Source: Paracidovorax oryzae ATCC 19882
GTDB taxonomy: Bacteria; Pseudomonadota; Gammaproteobacteria; Burkholderiales; Burkholderiaceae_C
Reading direction: 5' to 3'
Assembly: GCF_000687165.1 (NCBI RefSeq)
Contig: NZ_JMKU01000018.1
Coordinates: 65,821-129,820 of the forward strand
DNA length: 64,000 bases
The notes below the pieces were generated by a model. It searched no databases and was not told the DNA's origin. It was given only the letters and a program-made list of their open reading frames with translations. Within the stretch, counting starts at the first letter, position 1. Every line of letters begins with the position of its first letter. Made by a program: the position numbers and the translations under genes. This document shows positions 16,923 to 25,120 of the stretch, piece after piece.

Positions 16923-18332
16923 TCAATGCGCTGCGCGGCCCCTGCCGCGGTGGGCCAGCAATATGGGCAGGAGCGGCATGGCGATCATGAAGAACGGGAG
17001 CAGGTACCGGTATTCGCCCGCAATGGAGAAGATGAAAATGGCCCCCAGTTGCACGACCATGGGGGTCGCTGCCAGGAGCAGGGCGGCATCCCGCTGCCTC
17101 GCCCCTTTGAGGAATGCGCAGAACACCAGGAAAATGCCCAGGAAGGGCGTCCAGAGGAGCCAGCGATATTCGAAGCTGAACTCGAAGATCCTGTCTGCGA
17201 TCTTCTCTGCGCCGGTCCACTGGAAGAGCCGGTAGGTCGATTGGGTGTTCAACTGGCGCAGGATGACTTCTGCATATTTCGGCCCCGGGAAGCCGCCCAT
17301 GGCGAAGGCGGAAACGAAGAAGATGTTCACCCGGCTGCCCAGGAACTTCGGCATGTTGTGCCACAGGTTGTATTTGAAGAACTGCTTCACGACCGCTTTG
17401 CTGTCCGCTTTCGTCAGGCTCGAGACCCTGGGGCCTTTGGGAAAGAATTGGAGCGGATCCCAGTAGTCCGGGTCGTAGTGGCTCAGATAGACGTCCAGGG
17501 AGTTGTACTTCTTCAGCAGTTCGACCGTTTCCGGCATGACCCTCGGCTGCGCAGTCCAGAGGTTCATCGGGCGGGGCTGCAGGAAGTTGACGGTCTCGTA
17601 GATGGCCAGCGGGTAGAGCACGCCATGGCCTTTGCTCTTGTGCGCCTGCGATGCTGCCACCAGCAATCCGCACCACACGATCAGTATGGCGCCGAGCCAG
17701 CGGCGGCCGGCCTTGTCCACCATCAAGGCCAGCAGGGCCACCGGCAGCAGGAAGATGATGCCGTTCGGCCTGGCGAATGCAGCGAACGGCAGGGTCAGCG
17801 CGATCATCGCCACGGAAGCGCGGCTCAGGCCGCGGCGCCGGGCGCTCAGCCATATTTCAAAGATCAGTCCTGCCACGGCGACGGAGTAGATGCCGTCCGG
17901 GTACAGCGTTTCGATGAAATAGACGGTGTGCGGGGCCAGCGCGATGAACAAGAGCAGGAAGATCGTCGTCTTCCGGAAGCCCTGCGTCCAGGACCACGCG
18001 AGAATGCGCGAGAAGACCACCGCGCAGATCATCATGAGCACCGCGATCGGCACTTCCACCCTGTGGGCGGGCTCATAGAAGATCTTGACGAAGTAGTACC
18101 AGAAGACGGGTTTGCCGGACCGGTTCGTGACCGGATCCTGGACTTCCAGCAAGACTCCCAGGCTGTCTTCCCCCAGGACCCCGGGCCAGAACACCAGCAG
18201 CCACAGGACATACACGGACGTCAATATGGCCAGGCAGACCACGAACGCGCTCCAGTCTGAGTTCGAGCGCCGGTCGGACGTCGAGCCGTCGGTCGCGCCC
18301 CTGGCGAGCGGCATGGTGTATGTGTTAGGCAT
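16923..18332 (-). CDS. Polytopic membrane protein, probable GT-C-type glycosyltransferase
   Basis: The 469-residue product has about 10-12 membrane helices and a large extracytoplasmic loop around residues 260-350. Sequence near the first loop (FWPGVLGEDSLGVLLEVQDP) carries acidic residues where GT-C enzymes hold their catalytic Asp/Glu. I do not recognise a named family with certainty. The start at 18332 overlaps the prfC stop by eight bases; an inner ATG at 18314 is possible. It heads the series with the flippase subunit and GT2 enzyme and is the likely final transferase. Confidence 0.68.
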   Translation of the reverse strand: MPNTYTMPLARGATDGSTSDRRSNSDWSAFVVCLAILTSVYVLWLLVFWPGVLGEDSLGVLLEVQDPVTNRSGKPVFWYYFVKIFYEPAHRVEVPIAVLMMICAVVFSRILAWSWTQGFRKTTIFLLLFIALAPHTVYFIETLYPDGIYSVAVAGLIFEIWLSARRRGLSRASVAMIALTLPFAAFARPNGIIFLLPVALLALMVDKAGRRWLGAILIVWCGLLVAASQAHKSKGHGVLYPLAIYETVNFLQPRPMNLWTAQPRVMPETVELLKKYNSLDVYLSHYDPDYWDPLQFFPKGPRVSSLTKADSKAVVKQFFKYNLWHNMPKFLGSRVNIFFVSAFAMGGFPGPKYAEVILRQLNTQSTYRLFQWTGAEKIADRIFEFSFEYRWLLWTPFLGIFLVFCAFLKGARQRDAALLLAATPMVVQLGAIFIFSIAGEYRYLLPFFMIAMPLLPILLAHRGRGRAAH

Positions 18333-19953
18333 TGGTCTGCAGTGCAAGTCCCGCGTGTTCACGCAGCGGATGGAAATGGATCTTCGGGAACCGTTCCTGT
18401 GCCAGCCGGACGTCGTAGGGACTGGTGCACAGGTAGGCCAGCGTGTCGGCCGCATCGTGGGCCATGCGCATCGGGTAGGCGTCCGTGAAGGCCCGCAATT
18501 CCGCCGGCGTGTCCGCAGTGATCCAGCGCGCGCCCGTGTACTGGCAGTTTTCCAGGCGCACGTCGCAGTCGTACTCGGTCTTGAGGCGGTGCTGCACCAC
18601 CTCGAACTGCAACTGGCCGACGGCGCCCAGCAGCATGTTGCCCCCGGCATCGGGCTTGAAGACCTGGATGGCACCTTCCTCGCCCAGCTGGGCCAGGCCC
18701 TGCTGCAGCTGCTTGGTGCGCAGCGGGTTCTTCAGCACCACCGTCATGAACATCTCGGGCGCGAAGAAGGGCAGGCCGGTGAACTGCAGGCTGGCGCCAT
18801 CGGTGATGGTGTCGCCCAGCTGCACGCCGCCGTGCGTCGTGAAGCCGATGATGTCGCCTGCATAGGCCTCTTCCACGGCCTCGCGCCGCTGGCTCATGAA
18901 GGTCACCACGCTGGTCGGGCGCAATTCCTTGGCGGTGCGCTGCACCTTGAGCTTCATGCCCGGGGTGTACCTGCCGGACGCCACGCGCACGAAGGCGATG
19001 CGGTCGCGGTGGTTGGCGTCCATGTTGGCCTGCACCTTGAACACCACGCCGGAAAAGCTCTGCTCCTCGGGCATCACCGTTTTCTCGACGGGTTGCCTGT
19101 TGACCACGAGGTTGCTGGTGCGCGGACGCGGGGCGGGCGCGAGGTCCACGAGGGCATCGAGCACTTCCATCACGCCGAAATTGTTCACGCCGGAGCCGAA
19201 GAACACGGGCGTCTGCTTGCCGGCGAGGAAGGCCTCGTGGTCCCAGGCCGGGGACGCGCCCACGGCCAGCTCCATGCTTTCGATCGCCTCGTCGAAAGTG
19301 GAGCCGAAGCGCGCGCGCAGGGTGTCCGCGTCGCTGAGCGGAATGGTCTCGAAATCCTGCGGCCGGCGCTCGCTGCCGGACTCGAACACCGTCATGGCCT
19401 GCGTGCGCAGGTTGATGATGCCGCCGAAGCTCTTGCCCTGTCCCACCGGCCAGGTCATGGGGACGCATGGCATGCCGAGTTCGCGTTCGACCTCGTCGAG
19501 GATGTCCAGGGGCTCGCGCACCTCGCGGTCCATCTTGTTGACGAAGGTGATGATGGGCGTGTCGCGCTGCCGGCAGACCTCGATCAGCCGCCGTGTCTGC
19601 GATTCCACGCCGTTCGCCGCGTCGATCACCATGAGCGCGGAATCCACGGCGGTGAGCACGCGGTAGGTGTCTTCCGAGAAGTCCTTGTGGCCAGGCGTGT
19701 CCAGCAGGTTCACCACATGGTCGCGGTAGGCCATCTGCATGACCGACGAGGCCACCGAGATGCCGCGCTGCTTCTCGATTTCCATCCAGTCCGACGTGGC
19801 GTGGCGGCTCGCCTTGCGGCCTTTCACGGCACCCGCGATCTGGATCGCGCCCGAGAAAAGCAGCAGCTTTTCCGTGAGCGTGGTCTTGCCCGCGTCAGGG
19901 TGGGAAATGATGGCGAACGTGCGGCGGCGCCGAGTTTCGGAAGCGTAGGACAC
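18325..19953 (-). CDS. prfC: Peptide chain release factor 3
   Basis: The 542-residue product is a translational GTPase. G1 is SHPDAGKTTLTEKLL near residue 18, the switch region shows SDWMEIEKQRGISV, G3 is LLDTPGHKDFSEDTYR and G4 is FVNKMDRE. The C-terminal domains contain QFEVVQHRLKTEYDCDV, typical of RF3, which recycles RF1/RF2 after termination. The start is GTG at 19953 (VSYASETRRRRTF), as no ATG lies nearby; the frame stays open far upstream but the extra sequence is anti-sense to nothing useful. Confidence 0.94.
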   Translation of the reverse strand: MSYASETRRRRTFAIISHPDAGKTTLTEKLLLFSGAIQIAGAVKGRKASRHATSDWMEIEKQRGISVASSVMQMAYRDHVVNLLDTPGHKDFSEDTYRVLTAVDSALMVIDAANGVESQTRRLIEVCRQRDTPIITFVNKMDREVREPLDILDEVERELGMPCVPMTWPVGQGKSFGGIINLRTQAMTVFESGSERRPQDFETIPLSDADTLRARFGSTFDEAIESMELAVGASPAWDHEAFLAGKQTPVFFGSGVNNFGVMEVLDALVDLAPAPRPRTSNLVVNRQPVEKTVMPEEQSFSGVVFKVQANMDANHRDRIAFVRVASGRYTPGMKLKVQRTAKELRPTSVVTFMSQRREAVEEAYAGDIIGFTTHGGVQLGDTITDGASLQFTGLPFFAPEMFMTVVLKNPLRTKQLQQGLAQLGEEGAIQVFKPDAGGNMLLGAVGQLQFEVVQHRLKTEYDCDVRLENCQYTGARWITADTPAELRAFTDAYPMRMAHDAADTLAYLCTSPYDVRLAQERFPKIHFHPLREHAGLALQTNA

Positions 19954-20126
19954 AGTGTTTCTGGTGAAGGCGCGGCGCGGCGTAGGGTCGAAGTACGGGC
20001 GCTGCGGCTGTGCGCCAATGCACCGCCGCAAGGGGAAAGCAGCCGGGGGAAGTGGCGATATTCTAGCGGTGGCCCTGGGCCGGGTCGCGCCCGCCATGCC
20101 GGGCTGCCGCCGCGCCGCCGGCCCCT

Positions 20127-21164
20127 TCAGGCGGGATCCGGGAGCCGTGCTCCCATCCGTGGAGAAAATCGCTTGAAGCGCAGGGCGGGCGATTCCACCC
20201 AATGCCATGAAGCGTATCCGGCCACGACCGCCAGGGCGATCGACAGCAGCAGGCTGGGAATGAAAGGCATGTCCGGGAAGACGGCATACACCGATTGCTG
20301 CACCGGGCATCCGTAAAGATAGATGCCATATGACGGATCGCCGCCGCGCTGCAGGAAAGCCAGGGAGGGTACGTTCAACGAGCCCAGGAAAATCAGCAGC
20401 GGCGGCAGCAGCAGCAGGCCGGCCGAATGCTCCAGGTGCAGGCCGAAGAAGAGCAGCGCGGCCAGGGGCCCAAGCACGAGGAGGAGCCGCCCGGCGCAGG
20501 CATGGAATTCCTGGCGGAAAACGGCGATGAGCGCGCCGTAGGTGAAATAGGCCGGATATTCGAACCAGTGCCGCATCTCGCCGGTCAGGTCCGCGTTGCG
20601 GGCCGTGAGAAAGAAGGCGATGTAGGCCAGGCCCGCAACGCATGCGATCGCACGCGACCTGAATACACCCAGCAACCCCGCGCCTGCCAGCACGAGGTAG
20701 CACAGGCTTTCCATCGGGATGGTCCACAAGGGGCCGTTCATCAGATGCTTGAGCGGATTGTTTTCAAAGACGCCGGGCAGGTTGGGGTAGTCCTTGATCA
20801 GCAGCAGGTTGCGGAAATAGCCGAGCGTTTCGGGATGGACGAGGAAATCCGCAACAGGCAGCGAGGTGAAGGCGACACCGAAGAGGAACACGTTGCTGAG
20901 CACCGCGACCAGCACCCCGGGCCAGATCCGCAGGAATCGCTTGAAGAGAAACGGCGCGACCTGCGGTTGCCGCAGCCAGCTCTGGGTGACCAGGTAGCCG
21001 CTGATCGTGAAGAAGGTCATCACCGCCACCCCTCCCACCATGTTGGAGTGCAGCCAGGACGGGGGGGCCGTGCGCGTGATGTGGAAGTGATGGCTGAAGA
21101 TCACGGCGCTCGCCGCGGCGATGCGCAGCAGATCGAACAGGTTGCTCCTGTGCGGTGTGGACAT
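20127..21164 (-). CDS. OafA-like membrane acyltransferase (acyltransferase family 3)
   Basis: The 345-residue product has about ten membrane helices. It begins with RSNLFDLLRIAAASAVIFSHHFHI, containing the conserved Arg and the catalytic-site His of acyltransferase-3 proteins, followed by the FFTISGYLVTQSW motif. Such enzymes move acetyl or other acyl groups across the inner membrane to decorate O-antigen, exopolysaccharide or peptidoglycan. The start at 21164 (MSTPHRSN) avoids a poorly conserved extension. It lies upstream of prfC on the same strand, near the glycan genes. Confidence 0.87.
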   Translation of the reverse strand: MSTPHRSNLFDLLRIAAASAVIFSHHFHITRTAPPSWLHSNMVGGVAVMTFFTISGYLVTQSWLRQPQVAPFLFKRFLRIWPGVLVAVLSNVFLFGVAFTSLPVADFLVHPETLGYFRNLLLIKDYPNLPGVFENNPLKHLMNGPLWTIPMESLCYLVLAGAGLLGVFRSRAIACVAGLAYIAFFLTARNADLTGEMRHWFEYPAYFTYGALIAVFRQEFHACAGRLLLVLGPLAALLFFGLHLEHSAGLLLLPPLLIFLGSLNVPSLAFLQRGGDPSYGIYLYGCPVQQSVYAVFPDMPFIPSLLLSIALAVVAGYASWHWVESPALRFKRFSPRMGARLPDPA

Positions 21165-21246
21165 GGGCGCTGGTTCCTTTGTCGGCCCTTTCCGGGGCAT
21201 ATCGTTGGCGATGGGCGAGCGGCGAGCCGCTCGGGCCCGATCTCCT

Positions 21247-21252
21247 TATAAT
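21247..21252 (+). promoter_or_regulatory. -10 box of the ahcY promoter
   Basis: A perfect TATAAT lies 9 bases before the SAH riboswitch, which places the likely transcript start almost exactly at the first aptamer base. No good -35 box is visible at 16-18 bp upstream. Confidence 0.6.
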
Positions 21253-21261
21253 CACGGTCTT

Positions 21262-21348
21262 CCGAGGAGCGTTGCAGCGTCCTTCATCCCGGTGCCCGGG
21301 TACTGCAGGGACGCGAGGCTCGGATCATCATTTTGCAACGACGCTCGC
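21262..21348 (+). ncRNA. S-adenosylhomocysteine (SAH) riboswitch aptamer
   Basis: The segment begins with CCGAGGAGCGTTGCAGCG, continues through GCGAGGCTCGG near 21313-21323 and ends with GCAACGACGCTCGC near 21335-21348. These are the three conserved blocks of the SAH riboswitch: GAGGAGCG pairs with CGCTC, and GAGG...CGAGGCTCGG makes the central pairing and pseudoknot. The class is known to switch ahcY on when toxic SAH builds up. It sits 74 bases before the ahcY start. Confidence 0.92.
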
Positions 21349-21421
21349 CCACGCTTTTGTGCGGTGAGTGATCCATTCCCCCTGCATTGCGTGGTTCCAC
21401 CTTCTTCACCGGAGAAAAACC

Positions 21422-22852
21422 ATGAGCGCAGTTCTCAAGCCCCAGGCCGACCTGGCCATCGCCGACATTTCCCTGGCCGACTGGGGCCGCAAGGAAATCA
21501 AGATCGCCGAGACCGAGATGCCCGGCCTGATGGCCATCCGCGAGGAATTCGCGGCGGCGCAGCCCCTGAAGGGCGCACGCATCACCGGCTCGCTGCACAT
21601 GACCATCCAGACGGCCGTGCTGATCGAGACGCTGAAGGCCCTGGGCGCCGACGTGCGCTGGGCCTCCTGCAACATCTTCTCCACGCAGGACCACGCCGCT
21701 GCCGCCATCGCCGCGGGCGGCACGCCGGTGTTCGCCATCAAGGGCGAATCGCTGGAAGACTACTGGGACTACACCCACCGCATCTTCGACTTCGGCGCCA
21801 AGGGCACCCCGGGCGAAGGCCCGAACATGATCCTGGACGACGGCGGCGACGCCACGCTGCTGATGCACCTGGGCCAGCGCGCCGAGAAGGACGCATCGCT
21901 GGTCGCCGGCAACGGCGCCAGCGAGGAAGAGCGTATCCTGTTCGCGGCCATCCGCAAGAAGCTGGCGGAAGACCCGACCTGGTACACCCGCAAGTCGGCC
22001 GAGATCATCGGCGTGACGGAGGAAACGACGACCGGCGTGCACCGCCTGAACGAGATGTCCGCCAAGGGCACGCTGCTGTTCCGCGCGATCAACGTGAACG
22101 ACTCGGTCACCAAGTCGAAGTTCGACAACCTCTACGGCTGCCGCGAATCGCTGGTGGACGGCATCAAGCGCGCCACCGACGTGATGATCGCCGGCAAGGT
22201 GGCCCTGGTGGCCGGCTACGGCGACGTGGGCAAGGGCTGCGCCCAGGCCCTGGCCGCCCTGCGCGCCCAGGTGTGGGTGACCGAGATCGATCCGATCAAC
22301 GCCCTGCAGGCCGCGATGGAAGGCTACAAGGTCGTGACCATGGAATACGCCGCCGACAAGGCCGACATTTTCGTGACCACCACCGGCAACAAGGACGTGA
22401 TCCGCCACGAGCACATGGTGGCCATGAAGAACGAGTCCATCGTCTGCAACATCGGCCACTTCGACAATGAAATCGACGTCGCCTCGATCGAGAAGTACCA
22501 GTGGGAGGAAGTGAAGCCCCAGGTGGACCACGTGATCTTCCCGGATGGCAAGCGCATCACCCTGCTGGCCAAGGGCCGCCTGGTGAACCTGGGCTGCGCC
22601 ACGGGCCACCCCAGCTTCGTGATGTCGTCCTCCTTCGCCAACCAGACCATCGCGCAGATCGAACTGTTCACCAAGCCCGACGCCTACCAGGCGGGCAAGG
22701 TGTACGTGCTGCCCAAGGTGCTGGACGAGAAGGTCGCGCGCCTGCACCTGAAGAAGGTCGGCGCCCAGCTCACCGAGCTGACCGACGCGCAGGCTGCCTA
22801 CATCGGCGTGAAGAAGGAAGGCCCGTACAAGGCCGATACGTATCGGTATTGA
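21422..22852 (+). CDS. ahcY: Adenosylhomocysteinase (SAH hydrolase)
   Basis: The 476-residue product splits SAH into adenosine and homocysteine, using a tightly bound NAD. Visible motifs are [21 protein letters not shown], the [15 protein letters not shown] active-site region, the NAD-binding [18 protein letters not shown] and the C-terminal [13 protein letters not shown], whose Lys and Tyr reach into the partner subunit. The ATG at 21422 follows GGAGAAAAACC. It is controlled by the riboswitch and heads a unit with tlyA and metF, which together serve the methyl cycle. Confidence 0.97.
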   Translation: MSAVLKPQADLAIADISLADWGRKEIKIAETEMPGLMAIREEFAAAQPLKGARITGSLHMTIQTAVLIETLKALGADVRWASCNIFSTQDHAAAAIAAGGTPVFAIKGESLEDYWDYTHRIFDFGAKGTPGEGPNMILDDGGDATLLMHLGQRAEKDASLVAGNGASEEERILFAAIRKKLAEDPTWYTRKSAEIIGVTEETTTGVHRLNEMSAKGTLLFRAINVNDSVTKSKFDNLYGCRESLVDGIKRATDVMIAGKVALVAGYGDVGKGCAQALAALRAQVWVTEIDPINALQAAMEGYKVVTMEYAADKADIFVTTTGNKDVIRHEHMVAMKNESIVCNIGHFDNEIDVASIEKYQWEEVKPQVDHVIFPDGKRITLLAKGRLVNLGCATGHPSFVMSSSFANQTIAQIELFTKPDAYQAGKVYVLPKVLDEKVARLHLKKVGAQLTELTDAQAAYIGVKKEGPYKADTYRY

Positions 22853-22965
22853 CATCCCCCTGAGGCGCTGCGCGCCTTCCCCCTTCTCTCGCCCCGCTGC
22901 GCGTGGCGGGACGGGGGACGACGCCAGTGGCCCGGCGGAGCCGGTTCCACGGCGTCTGCTGGCCT
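22853..22965 (+). repeat. Structured dispersed intergenic repeat, copy A
   Basis: This stretch of about 113 bp begins immediately after the ahcY stop with CATCCCCCTGAG. It matches, over most of its length, the reverse complement of 34973-35074. It can fold as successive hairpins: AGGCGC-TGC-GCGCCT, a CCCCC...GGGGG stem, and GACGCC...GGCGTC enclosing CCGGC-GGA-GCCGG. Both copies follow a stop codon in the same orientation relative to the gene. A transposon-like REP origin or an mRNA-end function is possible. Confidence 0.8.
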
Positions 22966-23202
22966 GGGGGCGGGCGAGTGCCCTGGCGAATGGCAGGTGC
23001 CGAGGACTGTTCGGGCTGTCCGTGACGGACTGCCGGTTGAGCGCGGCAAGTAGCGTTCGTCCGGCGAATTTTGTCGCGGATATCCCGGGCGGTATGACGT
23101 GCCGTGCGGCGATGTCGCTGGCACGGTTCTCTCAGCTGCCTGTAATGGATTGAATGTGGCGGGCCGCGTGTGCGGCCCGCCCTGTTGGAGAGGAAGGCGC
23201 TG
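22966..23202 (+). other. Rest of the ahcY-tlyA gap, with a 10-bp hairpin
   Basis: Downstream of the repeat no gene is visible. The one clear element is a perfect stem GGCGGGCCGC (23158-23167) / GCGGCCCGCC (23172-23181) with a GTGT loop. It ends just before the tlyA ribosome-binding region (GGAGAGGAAGG). It lacks a T-run, so it is more likely a regulatory or mRNA-processing structure than a plain terminator. Confidence 0.6.
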
Positions 23203-24204
23203 ATGCGCGCGGATGTGTTTTTGGTGGAGCACGGCCATGCGGCCACGCGGTCGCAGGCCCAGCGGTTGATCGCGGCCGGCGTGCAGTGGCGGCTGGCGGC
23301 GAGCCTGCCGTGGACGAAGGTCGCGAAGAACGGTGACGACATTCCGGCGATCGCCGAGGTCGAGTTGCTGGATGGCGCGGAGGCGCGGTATCTGTCGCGT
23401 GGCGGCCTGAAGCTGGAGGGTGCGCTGCGCACCACCGGCCTGCAGGTGGCCGGGCTGCGCTGCCTCGATGTGGGGCAGAGCACGGGCGGCTTCACCGACT
23501 GCCTGCTGCAGCATGGTGCGGCGCAGGTGATCGGCGTGGACGTGGGCCATGGCCAGTTGCACGAGCGGTTGCGGGACGACCCGCGCGTGGTGGGCGTGGA
23601 GGGGCTGAATGCCCGTTCCGTGACCGCCGAGTCGCTGCGGGATGCGTGCGAGGAAGCCCTGTCCGAGCGCGTGGAGCGCGATCCGGAAGACAACGAAACC
23701 CAGCCCGAGGCGCCTTATGCCTGGATGCGCAACGGCGGCCAGGTGGACGACGGGTACGACGACAGCGACGATGCCAAGGAGCACGAGGTGGAGGCCTTCA
23801 AGGCCGAGCGCGAAGCCAGGGCGCGCGCGCGTGCCGAGGGTGCGCTGCCCACCGAGCTGCGCCGCCTTGCGGGGCGCGAGGACGTGGACATCACGCCTGA
23901 ATTCGACCTCGTCACCGGCGATGTGTCCTTCATCTCGCTCACGCTGATCCTGCCGGCGGTGGTGCCGCTGCTGAAGGCGGGCGGCGAGTTGCTGATGCTG
24001 GTCAAGCCGCAGTTCGAGCTGCAGCCGGGGCAGGTGGGCAAGGGCGGCATCGTGCGCGACCCGGCCCTGTATGCCCAGGTGGAGCAGCGCCTGCGCGACT
24101 GCTGCGCCGCGCTGGGCCTGGACGTGGCCGGCTGGCACGACAGCCCGATCGACGGCGGTGACGGCAACCGCGAATTCTTCATCCACGCAAGGAGGAAGGC
24201 ATGA
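23203..24204 (+). CDS. TlyA-family rRNA methyltransferase / hemolysin-like, with large insertion
   Basis: The 333-residue product has an N-terminal S4 RNA-binding domain (about 1-60) and an FtsJ-type methyltransferase domain (CLDVGQSTGGFTDCLLQHGA, GDVSFISL, VKPQFE). The catalytic tetrad of Mycobacterium TlyA (K69-D154-K182-E238) maps to K70, D240, K268 and E324. The D-K and K-E spacings are identical, but K to D is 85 residues longer. The extra part (about 140-228) is acidic then Arg/Ala-rich. It uses SAM, so its by-product SAH is removed by AhcY upstream; metF overlaps its stop by four bases. Confidence 0.85.
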   Translation: MRADVFLVEHGHAATRSQAQRLIAAGVQWRLAASLPWTKVAKNGDDIPAIAEVELLDGAEARYLSRGGLKLEGALRTTGLQVAGLRCLDVGQSTGGFTDCLLQHGAAQVIGVDVGHGQLHERLRDDPRVVGVEGLNARSVTAESLRDACEEALSERVERDPEDNETQPEAPYAWMRNGGQVDDGYDDSDDAKEHEVEAFKAEREARARARAEGALPTELRRLAGREDVDITPEFDLVTGDVSFISLTLILPAVVPLLKAGGELLMLVKPQFELQPGQVGKGGIVRDPALYAQVEQRLRDCCAALGLDVAGWHDSPIDGGDGNREFFIHARRKA

Positions 24205-25049
24205 GCCTTTCCACGCACAAGGCGGCCCTTCCGGTCAGCTTCGAGTTCTTCCCTCCCAAGACGCCCGAGGGCGCGGACAAGCTGCGCGCCGTGCGCCAGC
24301 AACTCTATGCCCGCCGTCCCGAGTTCTGCTCCGTCACCTACGGCGCGGGAGGATCCACCCAGGAAGGCACCTTCGGCACCGTGCGCGAGATCCTGTCCGA
24401 AGGCGTGCAGGCGGCCTCGCATTTCTCGTGCATCGGAGCCACCCGCGAGGGCGTGCGCGCGCAACTCGCGCAGCTCAAGGCCATGGGCGTGTCCCGGCTG
24501 GTGGCGCTGCGCGGTGACCTGCCCAGCGGCTACGGCGCCGGCGGGGAGTTCCATTACGCCAGCGACCTCGTGGCCTTCATCCGCGCCGAGGCGGGCGATG
24601 ATTTCCACATCGAGGTGGCTGCCTATCCGGAAGTCCACCCGCAGGCCCGCTCCCCCGAGGCCGACCTGCAGGCCTTCGCCACCAAGGTGCGCGCCGGGGC
24701 GCATTCGGCCATCACGCAGTACTTCTTCAATGCCGACGCCTACTGGCGCTTCGTGGACGACGTGCGCGCCCTGGGGCTCGACGTGCCGGTGGTGCCGGGC
24801 ATCATGCCCATCATGGGTTCGACCCAGCTCATGCGCTTTTCCGATGCGTGCGGCGCGGAAATCCCGCGCTGGATCCGGCTGCGGCTGCAGGGCTTCGGCG
24901 ATGACTCGGCCAGCATCCGCGCCTTCGGGCTCGACGTGGTGACCTCGCTGTGCGAGCGCCTGCGCGCGAGCGGGGTGCCCTCGCTGCACTTCTACACCAT
25001 GAACCAGAGCGCCGCGACGCTGGAGATCTGCCGGCGGCTGGGCCTTTGA
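24201..25049 (+). CDS. metF: 5,10-methylenetetrahydrofolate reductase
   Basis: The 282-residue product is a single-domain flavoprotein of normal bacterial length. Motifs include PVSFEFFPPKTPEGADKL at the N-terminus with the catalytic Glu, FCSVTYGAGGSTQEGT, RLVALRGDLPSGYG, the EVAAYPEVHPQA segment and LHFYTMNQS at the end. It reduces methylene-THF to methyl-THF for methionine synthesis. ATGA overlap with tlyA (24201-24204) shows coupling, and the whole unit probably responds to SAH. Confidence 0.95.
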   Translation: MSLSTHKAALPVSFEFFPPKTPEGADKLRAVRQQLYARRPEFCSVTYGAGGSTQEGTFGTVREILSEGVQAASHFSCIGATREGVRAQLAQLKAMGVSRLVALRGDLPSGYGAGGEFHYASDLVAFIRAEAGDDFHIEVAAYPEVHPQARSPEADLQAFATKVRAGAHSAITQYFFNADAYWRFVDDVRALGLDVPVVPGIMPIMGSTQLMRFSDACGAEIPRWIRLRLQGFGDDSASIRAFGLDVVTSLCERLRASGVPSLHFYTMNQSAATLEICRRLGL

Positions 25050-25066
25050 TCCCCCCGAAAGGGGGC
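25050..25066 (+). terminator. GC hairpin after metF
   Basis: CCCCC-CGAAA-GGGGG starts directly after the metF stop. It has a stable GAAA-type loop but no T-run. It may be a short remnant of the dispersed repeat seen at 22853 and 34973, since it too begins with ATCCCCC straight after a stop codon. Confidence 0.4.
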
Positions 25067-25120
25067 GGTCGCGGGCTCGGCCGTGTTGGGTAATATGGCG
25101 CCTCCCCGCGCGACCCCGAC

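Noticed and set aside
18325-20727. An 800-residue form of RF3
   Set aside because: The extra 258 residues before the GTG at 19953 are Pro/Arg/Ala-rich, unlike any RF3, and overlap the acyltransferase gene's other frame.
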